From assembly GCF_008831285.2 (NCBI RefSeq), contig NC_045142.1, forward strand, positions 1,679,001-1,743,000: DNA of 64,000 nt. The letters run 5' to 3'. Source of the DNA: Nymphaea colorata (taxonomy: Eukaryota > Streptophyta > Magnoliopsida > Nymphaeales > Nymphaeaceae). Below the pieces are notes generated by a model. It worked only from the letters and a program-made list of their open reading frames with translations, was not told where the DNA came from and made no database searches. The position numbers and the translations under genes were made by a program. Shown one piece after another: positions 1 to 12,188 of the stretch; the stretch's first letter is position 1, and the number at the start of each line of letters is the position of its first letter.

Positions 1-2021
1 TTTTCCCGGCGCGTCAACATGGTGCACTTGTACCCCATGGCCGAACCCAGTATGCTCTGGGTGTAGTTTGCAACTTCGTAAGGGCTCTTTCCCCCGGCGC
101 AAGTGAGCTTGGCCGGCAACTGATCAAGAAAGGCCACCTCGTAGGCCGGCCTCGGGTTCATCATAAAGAATATCGGATCCATCGCCTTGTACCCCCGAGC
201 CGTGGTAGCGTGGAAGAAACCGACCCGGTAGTTAATGCCGACCGGGACGATCCGGTCGGTGAGCTCAGCAAAGAGTGCGCTGAACCTTAGTAGGTATGGT
301 TCCCGGCATGTGGTACCTTCCGGACACACAACAAGGTCTCCTTTCTCGAGCTCATGACGGATTCGGTTCGCGTCTACTCGACGATCTCGGGTTAATCGAA
401 CGGTTGGTATGGGCGAAAGGAGCTCAGATAGACGGGATAGAGAGTACGTGACTGCAGTTAGCCTGCGTTGCAGGACTATGGCCAGTGCAAGTGGGTCCAA
501 CAGGGTCCGGTGGGTGCACACAAAGAGTACACCGTTGCCACCGGCATTGTCGCTCACCGGTGGTGGCAGGTTGCCCCGGACCGTAAGCTTGCCGCCGAGG
601 ATGGGTATGGCATAGGGGATTAGGGACATTGGTAGGCTGATCCCGACCACAATGCGTACCAGGGCGAGCAACACGCCGAGGGGGAACCAGAGGAGGATGA
701 GAAGAGCGGTAGACGGCGTCGGCCGGGGCACAAGCCGGCCATCATGGAACACAACAGGTGGTGGCTGGAAAGGCTGGTCCGAGTGAGCTCGAGCCAAGTG
801 TGCACAATTCTGTCCCTGTTGGCCACAAGATTCAGGTCCATATAGAAAGTGTCAGATCCAGTCAATTACTTTTGCTTCAAGTAAAAGTTATTGTATATGG
901 TTACTATATATATACATATATATATATAAAGACTAAGGTGATTTACATATTATATGCTAACACTATCTTGATGTATTGTTAATAAGAAACTCAACAGTTT
1001 TAGAATATAAGCAATAACTTTACCTGTTGAGATGTCACATATTGGAGCAGTTTAAGAACCAAATAACATGACAGAATAACGTGATTCAAGATCATTTCTT
1101 ACCAAATAAATTGACTAAAACAGATTTATAGTTTTTAAGACAATTAAAAGGATCTTATTAGTTGAACCCAGCAAAAGAAGGGTCTAGAAATTGATGGCAG
1201 GTCATGTTTTTCTTAAATGAACCTGTTTGATGTAATGAGGAAAGAGACTGAACCCATCCGTGGGTCAGTGTCTCAGTCTGTCAGCCCCTACCCACATAAT
1301 GAAACCTGCTGTTAGAGAGAGAGAGAACTCTCGAGGACCTTGTGGAGAGGGACTACCCTGCAAGCCCACATGGCCGACCACGAGTCAGTCATACGGACCG
1401 CCCTCCCTCCCCTCATCTTACGGCCCCAATAAAGGCTCCCCTTGTACCGTCGCGGCCAAGACTTGGTGTACTGGTTGGAACGGATTTGGCCAGAACATGT
1501 CTGTTCCTCACACCTCCTCAACATTCGACCTTAAATATGAGGTTCATAATGCATCCCAGATCTTTATTTTCACACAGTGGTAAAATTTAGTAGTGATTGT
1601 TTACTATATGATAAAAAGAGATTTTGGATCAGCTTTCCAAGGACAGCAAACACGCCCTTAGGCGAAATTTTGAGATTTGATTATTTTGTCCACATTACTT
1701 CACATGGAGATCAGAACTTTATTGCAATATGAATATGACTCAGTCAAGCTCGCATTTAAGGCCCGAGACCGTAGTGGGTTGGATCTTACATCTGAGCAAA
1801 CCCATTAAAATCTTGAAATCTAAAGGATTCAGGCGGTACAGGTACGAATTTCAAATCTAAGATACTATATAGATTTCGAATCTAAGTTACTGTTGGATCT
1901 GGACTTGTATTGGTTAACACCTCTAAACTTGCTCCCACATCCAAGAGCGATTGCAACCCCTGCCCCGCAGGTTCATGTTTTAGTTGTAGAAAAGATCAGG
2001 TCCAGATCTAATTTTGTACGC

Positions 2022-2079
<58 letters not shown>

Positions 2080-5000
2080 GCTCATTTTTTTTCTTTCATC
2101 TATCAATCTTAAAAAAATTAATGGTTAAGATGATTTCTTATAGATCTAACATTTAAAGGTATATAGCTAGATAAAGTTCTTGTTTCAAACTGGCTATATG
2201 AGCTTAATTTACACACCCCAAAAAAAAATTGTCAATGAAAACCAAATGTGTTCAATTTAAGTGGGCTGACTAAGCTTAAAAGTGTTGACAAATAAACTAC
2301 TGTAGAATTTATTCCGGGTGAGCATAAGGTTCATTCTTACCACCCAAAACAAGGCTTAAAAGCCGCTCATTTCTAGTCTCTACGGTATGAAGCTGCGTCG
2401 ACATCAGTGATGAGATGATGCACTCTAGAGCTGCACCAGCATCAATGATGACAAGGCACACCCTAGAGCTGCATCGACACCAATGACGACAGGGTGCATC
2501 CGCAACTTAAATACCGAAGTGCTAAATTGAACTAGAGACCTACGTTTTTACGGCCCTCTAACTTTATTTTAAGATGTAAGAGCATAGTAGTTATGAAAAT
2601 TGAACTAGAGACCTACGTTTTTACGGGCCTCTAGCATGATCACATATGCTATAGCCTTCAAGCTAAAAGAACTCATTTCTAATATAATTTAAGTTGGATA
2701 TTAATGAAATCCTGCCTTCTTGGCAATGAAACAATAACAAATTGTTCCAACATTAAGTTTATGAACAGTAAAATTACATTAATATTCACTAAGTTATTAG
2801 AAAACAAGAAAATAGATTAATATAATTTAAAATATGGTTACACTTGTGTGCGTCTGCATGCCTGACACATACAAAGAAAAGAAAGGCGTTGCAGTTGACT
2901 TTGGCAAGGAAGGGGACAAGTCCTGATGTCCCAGAACTGAGTAGGGGTACGTCCCCGAAGCGGGTACACGTTCCGCCCCAACAACAGCCACTCTCTGGGT
3001 CCAGTTCTGGTCTGGCAAGGCTAGGTCTGGTGATCCATACATGGCCCATGTGTCAATGGCTCAGCCTCAGTCTTTATTATGTTATTTTGAATTTTTTTCA
3101 TGAAATACTCAATATTGATTAATAAATTTGAAACTTTTATATATAACTTTTTTTCATGAGGCATTAAATATATAACTAACCAATTTTCAATTGACAAATA
3201 AAAAAAAGAAAAAAAAAAAAGAAAGTGACCCGACTCTTGTGAGACTGACTCATATAACACCCACGAACAACCACTAAGGCCTCGTTTGATGCACCTGAAG
3301 AAAAATACACGGTAAAATTAACATTGTATGGTGGAGAATTTTTCTTGGGAAAAAAATAAACCTAAAGATATCCCACTTTTTTGTGTGGAAAATTTTTCCC
3401 ATTTTAAATAAAAATGCATGGGAAATTTTTTCCAAGGCAGTAGGATAAACCGTACAAACTTTGAGCATAGTTAAAAACGATCTCGCACCCAATTTGTGGT
3501 GAGTGGGGAAACAGTTTATATTATTATTATTTTATTTTTTAAGAAATAATCAGATATAAGAAAATAGTTAAATATTCAAAAAGAAAAAAAAAAAGGAAAG
3601 GATGCTGGCTGCACCCGAACGATTCGACTTTAAGACCGTCAATAAATTAGAGGTCAGATCGAAATTGAATCGAGCACAATTAAAGTGCCTTACAAGTTTT
3701 AAATGCCACTTCTTTCTTACAACCATTCAAAGCAATTAAATAAATAAAGCCAAAAGTTCCTCTTTATGATCATTGAGAGCTATGATATTCTCCAAAAATT
3801 CACGTCTTTTCTAGTACGGACAACATAAACAGTGAAGAAACATATAAAAAAGTTGATACCAATGTGTAATCGGTTCAAACACGGGATAATTTTCAGAGAA
3901 GGTGATGTTCTTTAAAATGAGGTTTTGAACAATTTAACCCCCAACTTATCGGCAACTTATAAATTCGTTCATCTCCTATCGCCTTGCACAAATCCATTCT
4001 TGCGTAAAAAACAGACTTCGAAGTTAAAGTTTGTCGATTGAAATTAAATTTGCTTTTATGCATTTCGAAAAAACGGAATTTGCTGAGAACATGAGTCTAG
4101 TGAGGCACCAAATATGATTAAAAGAAGTGAAAATTTATTCTGAAAAATGAAAAATGTAAGATCGTAAATGGGTCGGATCTACGACAACAAAGGTACATTT
4201 TTTAGGTTATATTTCTTTTGACCATGGACATGAGATCCACGGTGATCTAAAGATCTCATATTCATATCCCATTCCAAACTCCGATCTGGTTTTTATCAAT
4301 CCAAAACACATCTTTTATGCAGTCTTGGATCTAAAAGTCATCAAACACAACTTTATTTAAAGGAGCAGATAATTTATGTGTGTTTGTTTAACTGTTCCGC
4401 AGAACGACCAGACCTGGACGTCCAGTTCCCGGTGTCCCAGGAACGGGGCGAACAAAGCCGCCATTGCACACCTAAAACTAATATACTTGGAACAAATTGT
4501 TCTCAAATCGGGGCCGTAGCAGTAACACACTCTTATTCTGAAATGTTAGGAACCAAATGTTTAATTGTAATTGTACATAATAATTTGCTCAGTTCAATTG
4601 CTTTAATTATATCGAAAATCTCAATTCAACAGCTCAATAACTTGTAGCGAGTAAAATCAAATGGTCCAATTCCGAGAAGATCACGGCAGGTACATTTTAA
4701 AATGTCGGATCGATTATATAATGTTTATGAACTTGAATATGCAGATACATGTTCATCTTGCATGAAATGAAAGCTTAATGTTTGTGAGAGAAGGCAAGTA
4801 TGAATTTAAAGTAAAACTAAGGTTTGCTTTTGAGAACTTCAGATCTAACTAAGATATAATTAAGATCGTGTTTGGTAGTTTTGAATTTCAGATCCGAGAC
4901 TCTATAAAAAGCCTCAGTTTCTTTGATGATTTCAAACACATAAATTTTAAATCTATGCTGCTTATTAAAAATCATAGATTCAAGTTTAAAGAATTCAATC

Positions 5001-5703
5001 AATATTGGATCTCAAAAAAAAACAAGGTAAAGTTAAAATTTTAGCTTTAACAATGGAAGAACTAAGAAGAGACGAGAGATATGGTTGTTGTTTGAGAGCA
5101 TTCGAGGTGGAAAGGAAAGGAGGCTACCTTGCATGGGGAGACCAGTAGCTGGTCGGACGGCGTACCGCCGAGCCAGACGTCGGCGCACTTGACTCGATCT
5201 TCGATGTCGCCGGCGACGGCGGGATGCACGAGGCCGGTGGCACGGCCGAAGCTGTTCACCACGATTTCCGCCCCCACCACGGCGTACGCCCGGAGGTGCT
5301 CCCTCGCGAACCACTCCACCATGACCGCCGGACACCGCGTCACCACCACCAACCTCCGGCCTCCTCCCGCGAACGCCCGCCACGCCTCCACGTCGAGGTC
5401 GTCCATGAAGAACTTCGGCAGGACGGCCCTGGAGACGAGCTCGACCTCGGAGCGGCGGAGCCCCGCCAGCGCCACGAAGGCGACCAGGCGGAGAGCGGCG
5501 CCGGGGAAGCCGAGGGCGGAGAGTGCGCGGGAGAACGGCCAGGAGAGGAGGAGGAGGGTGAAGCGGAGGAGGCCTGAGGCTTCGAAGGCCATGAGCATGA
5601 AGTAAGGGAAGGTGTCGGCGTCCCTGAGGAGGACACCCTCCAGCTCCGCCACCACTGGTTCCGACTCTAAGTTGTCATCGTCGGCTGAGGTTCTGGGCAC
5701 CAT
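1..5703 (-). CDS. Glycerol-3-phosphate acyltransferase, GPAT5/7-like (3' end off window)
   Basis: Acyl-CoA-dependent sn-2 glycerol-3-phosphate acyltransferase of the land-plant GPAT family, which makes lysophosphatidic acid precursors of suberin or cutin at the ER. Exon 1 is 5128-5703 (192 codons, ATG at 5703, phase-0 donor after AAG). Exon 2 runs from about 815 to the left edge, with acceptor AACAG at 816-820. An alternative acceptor at 765-766 would shorten the linker by 17 residues. Exon 1 carries the HAD-like N-terminal domain, where the motif I aspartates are replaced (ELEG, residues 20-23). Exon 2 has [12 protein letters not shown], the acyltransferase box HRTLLDP near residue 290, [10 protein letters not shown] near 354 and [14 protein letters not shown]. 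About 463 residues are present of the usual ~500, so roughly 35 C-terminal codons are missing. Loss of the DxD aspartates is typical of the GPAT1/5/7 branch, which lacks phosphatase activity. GPAT5 or GPAT7 identity is inferred; the family call is firm. Confidence 0.93.
816..5127 (-). other. Large intron of the GPAT gene
   Basis: This 4.3-kb AT-rich intron has no coding segment that fits the GPAT frame. It holds a TC/AC/AT compound microsatellite (2024-2079), a degenerate ~50-bp tandem repeat with the word AGAGCTGCA (2388-2505), a ~37-bp sequence repeated at 2524-2560 and 2598-2634, and poly-A tracts near 3200 and 3580. Around 3278 a GGCCTCGTTTG word resembles the end of a small DNA transposon, but no matching terminal repeat was found. 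Short GC-richer islands at 1250-1530, 2870-3050 and 4390-4520 may be old insertions; none could be identified. Confidence 0.6.
2024..2079. repeat. Compound microsatellite (TC)n(AC)n(AT)n
   Basis: Three adjoining dinucleotide runs lie inside the GPAT intron: TC, then CA, then TA. They are read directly from the sequence. Confidence 0.95.
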
Positions 5704-5847
5704 TGTTTCTGCTCTCCCCCTCCTCCTTTTTCTTCTCCCTTTCTTCTCGGGGGAACAGAGAGAAAGAGAGGGAGAGAGAAGGGTACAGACTAGTTTCTAG
5801 AAAGAGAGAGCTTGTGCAGAGTGGAGACCAATTTGATCTGTGAGACA

Positions 5848-5876
5848 AAGAGAGAGAGAGAGAGAGAGAGAGAGGG
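5848..5876. repeat. (GA)n microsatellite upstream of GPAT
   Basis: The GA run lies about 145-170 bp upstream of the GPAT ATG. The whole stretch 5755-5960 is rich in GAGA. GA/CT tracts are common in plant 5' leaders and promoters, so this is probably leader or core-promoter sequence. No clear TATA box was fixed. Confidence 0.85.
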
Positions 5877-6257
5877 ACGGAGGTGATGCAGAGTGCAGAC
5901 GAATTTGTATGAGATAGAGAGAGAGTGCAGAGTGATTTGTGGAGGGGGAGAGAAACGTGGTGCAGAGTGCGGACCAGCTTGTACAATAGGGAGGACGTTA
6001 GTACAAGAAAATTTGTGGGGTTCGGACTTGTTCAGACCGAGCTTAAGTTTTGGCTTAATTAATTGGATATGATTCATAATTGAATTTGATTCTGGGTTGG
6101 GGTTTTTACTTAATTTTTGAATATAAACTCAAGTTTGACTTACTTTAAGCTCTGACATTCACATTTACAATATAGTCAAGTGGACCTAACTTCTTCAATC
6201 CTCAAGTTCACATGCATCCGCATGCAGATGCAAATTAATTAGACTCTAAGCAGATCG

Positions 6258-6259
<2 letters not shown>

Positions 6260-6295
<36 letters not shown>

Positions 6296-6303
6296 AGAGA
6301 GAG
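6260..6303. repeat. (AT)n/(GA)n microsatellite
   Basis: About sixteen AT dinucleotides are followed directly by a short GA run. Read directly. Confidence 0.95.
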
Positions 6304-9300
6304 ATGAAATCTTCCCATGTGGTGTCAGGATATGATGATGACCGGAGGATATAATGCCATCAAGTGGGGATGGTTGTGTCTGAACAGTTCTTTGGCTTAG
6401 TTTGTGGAAGTGGGCATGTCCGAACCTGGTTCAGTACATGTCATGGATGTCTTCTATATTCCGGTCCTTTGCCTTTAAGGAGATCTGCATCTCGTTAATA
6501 ATCATAAAAATCAAACTATGAATTAAGCTTCTACCAATCATTAGTCGGATCATTCATAACAATGCAAAGTTCGTATCATCAATGAACTTGGCTCATGAAA
6601 TTCGAGCTCCAACTCTAATGCAATAACATCTTCATCAAAACGTCTAAATATACTTTTGAGGAAGGATGGAGAAGCCGGAATGAAGGGAATGATCTGCACG
6701 GTTTCCTACCTTGGTAGCTCCAATGGCTCCAAATTCTGGTCACGGTGTAAGAAGCATTAAAAAACAGAGAGAAGAAGGAAACCGAAGGAGAAGCCAAAAA
6801 GGAATGGAGCCACGTGATCCCCACTTGCTGTGGACTGTGGGTTATGACAGCCCTTTTAAATCTTACCGTCAGGCATCAACGGCATAAAATCCGGCCGGCG
6901 CAGAGCCCCACTGGTGCATGGAGCAGTCACTGTGTTTATGGCCTGCCCGCTTCTCGATACCAGCGAGTGAGAGGCAAGGCCAAGACAAGAGTGTCTACTC
7001 AATAAAGTAAAGGCCAAAGCAGGAGAGAAAAGGGACTGTGAGGGGAAGTCAGACAACTGAGAAACCAGCGTAAAAGGCCAAAAAGGTCTAAAGGAGGAGA
7101 AACGAGGGAGAAGACACTCAAGAGATAAAAGGACAGAGTAAACGCCAGAGGGGGCCGTGGATTCATTGAAAGAGATTAGAGAGAGAAAAGAATAACAAAT
7201 CCCAAGGGGTCCATAGACGGAGCAGAGAGAGAGAGAACGCTTCGACCACAAGGGCCCTTCGTCCTTTCATGGCGTCCGAACCGATGCAGGGTGAAAAATT
7301 ATGGAGCAGGGATGAGTTAAGCAACACGTAGCGACGTGTCAACTCAAAAGGTGGCGACTGTCTCACCGTCCGTTGCTGTCATCGTGGCCATTCCTTTAAG
7401 AAGTTGCCAGCTCCGTCGTCGAGATCCTGGCGTCCCTATCTGCCTTCCTCCCTCACCATCAATTACAGCCTTCGGCGCTTCCTCCTCCATTTCCCGCTTC
7501 TCAGTTCATCTTCTCACCTTTACTTCTTCTTTTATGAATTTCAGCCTGACAAGAATTCGAATGCTCCCTCCATTAAATGCTTGATATGTTTCAGTAGTAA
7601 ATACGTTCTTTCAACGCGAATTGGTTGAATTTGTTGATCTTCAAATTATTTCAACATGAAAATTTTGTATGTTTCAGTAGTAAATTAGTATGGCCCATGA
7701 AGCTCACTATGAAACCTCAGTTTTGAAAAAACCTTGGGCCAATTGAATAGAACTAAGTATTAAGTATATACTTAATGCTTCATGCAAAAAAAAAAAAAAA
7801 AAATCTAGCTTTGTCCTTGCTAACAAAAACATTCACATTACCGAGTCATGGTGCTGACCTCGAAAAACTTTGTAGATCGTGCTCTACCTGCAGTGTCAAT
7901 TAAAAAGTCCAACGTCTTTTGTACTCAATGTTTAATGGCCTTTCGTCTGTTGTTGTAGATCACTGGTCAAAATTGTATTAGAGAATTTATTTTTTTTTTG
8001 TTTTAAGTTCAACATTTAAGCAAATAATGAATCGATTCTAATTATTTTTCAAAAGTTAAAAAATGGGTGTCTCAACTCGTGAAATAAAATTTCAAATAGT
8101 TTTCTACTGATATAAAATACTAATTACAAAAATAACTTTTCTTAAAGAGTAGAAGTGTCTTTCATCAATTAAATGGGGAGGGCGTCTAGTTTCAGGCGTA
8201 GAGCCAAGGTAGGGTTCGCTTAGACCCTGACTCCACCTCAATTTGTTAAAAAAAAATTACATAGAAATTTTGAAAAATTTCACTTCTTTTATATAAAAAT
8301 TTTGATAAATGATATTTCTACCTTAATCAAAATTTAAAAACTTTAATTCCATGTTCCGCTTTTGTTTAATTGAAAGAGTCATTTTTGTGATGTTATGTCC
8401 GCTTTTAAGAGTTGAGCATTAATTTGAGAATTGCTCAAAATCTATGAGTCTTTCTTTTTTTAATTTTGCCTACTTCAAGAGAAGAACAAAATGAGGGATA
8501 ATTCAAAATAATTTCTCACACTCATGATAATTTGTCTTTTCTTCTATTGTTGCTTGAACAAAAGGCCGAGAAAGGTATTAGATTTGTCATAAATTTTTTA
8601 TGAGGGAAATCGAATGTGAGGGCTTAGATTCTCTTGTTGGGTAGTAGATCGAGGTAACAGTTATTGGAAGGTAAAGTTATTATGCAGGTCAGATCCGTGT
8701 TTGTATTCAATTCAATGAGATACCATACGATTGGATTCAGATTGAGAATTGAATTTGGACCCAGTTTTGGAAACCAAATTCGGGCTCGACTTGCACAAGA
8801 TCTGACGTTCACATGCAAATTGGTCTGATCCATATCAGATCTCAGTCAGATATGACTCGTATGCAGCTTAGATAATGAAGTTACATGCCAGAAATGAATC
8901 TTATCGGTAGTTGGATCTGAATTTCCTTACTGGCAGTTTTCAGAGGAATGGAATTCAGAGCTTCAAATCTAAAGAACCGAGCAGTTTAAAACTCGAATCT
9001 GAATCCAAACCTTCGAAATTGACATATAACTGAGCGTACAGGTACTTCCTTTCTTTAAAGGAGGAAATAAATTGACATGACATATTACTAGCCATAGACA
9101 GATCAAAAGCAGCTAATTGTCAAATCAAAAGTTAGGTACTTGGTCAGTTCACTTAGTAATATGTGGACCTACTGAAGAGAATTTATTGGTAGTATACGAA
9201 TATAGAACACGAGCTAACTTAGAGATTCATTAATAACATGAACACTACGTTCCACAGACTCGTCAATTACTCAAAATTTATATGTACCAACCACAAGTAT

Positions 9301-9738
9301 CTTAAACCATAAAATACAAAACAGACTTTCTTGCATGAACCCTAGCAATTGCCAGCTTTAGTGATATTTTAAAGGTTTTGATGCCATTTAAGAACCAAAA
9401 AAGAAAAAAACATTTTTAGTCAAACACACTCTCTCTCCCTAACTTGTGAATTTATATATAGCTATAGTGATACAGCATGGGTTCAAGTCTGAGACAGACA
9501 GTGAAGACCCAATAAAGAAATGTAAAAGCAGATCTGAAACTGCAACGCTCAAAGGTTGCCCTAAAGAGACCGTTCCAGATGCGCGCTCTTTGAAGTTTCC
9601 TGTGTGCCAATTTATGGAACAACGCGGTGGAAGCTGTGGCATCATGGCTGTCTATTGTGGGAGGCAGATGTCAGTAAAGGAACTAGGTGCACCGTGCAAC
9701 CTTTTATATTTTAATTCATTTCTAACCGAATAATGTCA

Positions 9739-9740
<2 letters not shown>

Positions 9741-9795
<55 letters not shown>
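9741..9795. repeat. (AT)20-(AG)7 microsatellite
   Basis: A perfect AT run is followed by an AG run and then poly-A. It creates spurious open frames rich in Tyr-Ile on the minus strand. Confidence 0.95.
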
Positions 9796-11424
9796 AAAAA
9801 AAAAAAGAAAAGAGATACCTGATAAAATGGGAATATATAATAAAATTTGGAGACAATAGGTTTCCTAAATACAAAAACAATCCGCAAAAAAACATACCGC
9901 AAAAACAAAAGCAGGAAGAACTATACAATAGCAACCATAGGAGAGAGAGAGAGAGATTTGAGCAATGATATAATTAAAATTAAAGTGCAACCGTATATTT
10001 GGTATCCATGGTTGTGTTGGATTCAACTTTGCAAGAGTGATCAAGTTCTACATTCAACTTTCCATTTCTCTCTCTCTCTCATGCACACACAAATAAATGT
10101 CCTACCATCCAAAAAATAGAAAAACAAACGTAGAACTTGATTCCAAATTAACCCTTGGTTATTCTAACTTTTAATTGTCCGATGAAGGTCTCCTAGAAAA
10201 TATTATAGATTCATATTACACTTGTAAAAAATATTATAGATTCATGTTACACTTGTTACAATGTTCAATGAATCTGCCCTATTTTTTGATATATATTCAT
10301 TAGACAGTAACAATATCTTATTGTTGCCAAACAACTTCTAAGGGTGCATGCTGTAGAAAGAAAGAATGGATAATGACACGTTTTACATAGGGATGTTAAT
10401 GGATGAGATTCAAATTGAATGCATTTTTTCCTATATTTGATTGATTATATTCACATATTCTGCTTCTAATTTGGATGCAGATGCAAATAAACAATACCAT
10501 GACCATACCCAAATCAGACTTTTAAATCCACATCTGAATCTGTATCCTAATTTTAAATACACAATGAAATCCGAATCACATTAAGATATGTTAAGAATTG
10601 AAGAACCAAATGTATGAATTTGATTGGATGATATTTATTTAATACCAAATCTGAATCCAAATCAAATATGATGTGTCATTTCTCATTCCAAATCCGAGTC
10701 GATTTCTCAACCCAATCTTCTCCTTTTGAATATAATAAAGTGTTTGAGAGGGTTCAAGCCTGTTTGAATCATAGTCACACGTTTCGAAAATTCAAACAGC
10801 AAGGTTTTTTTTTATATAATACAACGATCTTGATAAAATAAAAAACATATGGTAATTTAAAAAAAAAGATAAATAAAATAAGTGGGAAACAAGTAACACA
10901 AACATCAAAAAAATAAGTAGATGTGGAACAAATAAAAAATATAAAATGAAAAAAAAACTTTGGCATTAAAAAAATCAAAAAATAAAAAAGGGAAAAATGT
11001 GAAAAAGCACATTAAAAACATGTTTTTTTTAATTTTAAAACACCAATTTTATTTATCGCTTTTTCTCTTTTTTGAAAAAAAACACGTCTTTTCTCACACT
11101 TAACAGTCACAGTTGATACAGGTTCCACCAGAATCTCACTTTCTCTCCATTGAGCGCTTTCCATTCAATCATATCCCTCACTGCACTCCACGATTCAATT
11201 TCTCTTCTCCACATTGGAGAGCTACCAGCATGTTGATTAACATCGGTACTTCTCTTTCACCACTAATTGTTTCACATGCGAGGACTCCCAGGTTGGCAAG
11301 CAACAACAGTATTAACTTCTTTCAAATGAAAGATAGTTTCTTTAACTCTGTGTTGGCCCTTGACCATCTGCCCAATGAAAGTGAAGCAAATGTAACTTTT
11401 GGGCTCATCTTACTGATTGTAGTA

Positions 11425-11540
11425 AGTCCAGAGCAGTCACAACAACAAAACATGTTTTAATGACAGCTAAAACCGTTGCTAAAAACTATGCAAACCATTG
11501 CTATAACGCTTTAGAAACGGTTTGCATCGATGCCTACAAA
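11425..11540. mobile_element. Possible CACTA-type transposon end (remnant)
   Basis: The stretch CACAACAACAAAACATG near 11437 is followed by repeated motifs of the kind ACCGTTGCTAAAAAC, ACCATTGCTATAACGC and AACGGTTTGC. Subterminal arrays of such words next to a CACTACAA-like terminus are typical of plant En/Spm (CACTA) elements. No transposase, no intact terminus and no partner end were found. The best guess for the other end is similar words at 19495-19545, which is weak. Confidence 0.3.
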
Positions 11541-11577
11541 CCAGTCCATCAGTGCCTTCTAAGAGAGAGAGCGAGAG

Positions 11578-11582
11578 AGATA
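11578..11582. repeat. Target-site duplication AGATA (left)
   Basis: AGATA directly precedes the left LTR and is repeated exactly after the right LTR at 18336-18340. Five-base duplications are standard for Ty1/copia integration. Confidence 0.95.
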
Positions 11583-11988
11583 TGTTGGAGCTTTGCTAGA
11601 AATCTAGATAGCGCACAAACGAAAATGCAGAAATTCGAAAGAAGCATTCATGATTCATGTGTTTCAAATAGGGCGGAAGTAGAACCTGTAGAGACGACCG
11701 CCGACTGAATGTCGGCGGCTGTAGGAAGAACGGCTACAGTCCCCATAGAGTCGTTCCCCTGCGGAGGTAGCGGCGGCGGCGGCTGCGGCAATGAGTTTCT
11801 CTCCTCAGCCATAGCAGCCCAGTGATGGGGACAGGCAATTCACGTATGGCTAAGGGGACCGATTACCCAGACGGTAAAAACTGAATGTGTCTCACACCAT
11901 CACAAGACACAAGTATTTATACTTAAGGGTCCGAAATGGATATAGACCCGTATCGACGCAGGACTATCCAGATGGGGAAATCCCAACA
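11583..11988 (-). repeat. 3' LTR of the copia element
   Basis: This 406-bp repeat is about 96% identical to the copy at 17933-18335. It is the 3' LTR because the polyprotein reads toward it. Both copies keep the TATAAATA box and a 53-54-codon open frame starting ATGGCTGAGGAG. Confidence 0.95.
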
Positions 11989-12000
11989 ATCTCCCACTAG
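11989..12000 (-). other. Polypurine tract of the copia element
   Basis: In the element's sense the sequence just before the 3' LTR reads CTAGTGGGAGAT. AGTGGGAGATTGTTGG is a common polypurine-tract and LTR junction in plant copia elements. Confidence 0.85.
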
Positions 12001-12188
12001 TCCAAGTCGATATCAAGGGTAAACAAAATGAATGGATCAGCCTTAAAATCCATTCCAAGGTCCCACCTTGTTGTCTTACAAAACTTCTCAACAAACAAAT
12101 GAGAATACAAAATAAATAGACAACAAACTTAATGAGAATCAACAAACTGTATGTGATCACATTCATAAATGTTTGCATAATAGTGTGT

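Larger units (their letters stand above)
5704..11435. other. Gene-poor spacer between GPAT and the copia region
   Basis: No gene with recognisable domains was found. Open frames here are short and lack family signatures. Contents are the GA-rich GPAT upstream region, TA microsatellites (6260-6292 and 9741-9780), a GC-richer patch at 6640-7480 with no identifiable product, and AT-rich stretches. A weak coding-like patch at 9470-9690 (plus strand) could not be identified. The segments 8680-9010 and 10380-10720 are crowded with words of the type GAATCCAAAT and GGATCTGAA, suggesting an old dispersed repeat. Confidence 0.5.

Noticed and set aside
765-815. Shorter GPAT exon 2 starting at 764
   Set aside because: An acceptor exists there, but it would remove most of the linker between the HAD-like and acyltransferase domains; 815 keeps a more normal linker. 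Kept as an alternative.
5340-5636. Ser/Pro-rich frame inside GPAT exon 1
   Set aside because: It is an alternative frame of the GC-rich GPAT exon; the GPAT frame has the conserved motifs.
6856-7251. 131-codon minus-strand frame
   Set aside because: It is rich in Ser, Leu and Phe with no motif and no supporting splice structure; probably chance.
9711-9934. Open frames of repeated Tyr-Ile
   Set aside because: They are translations of the TA microsatellite.
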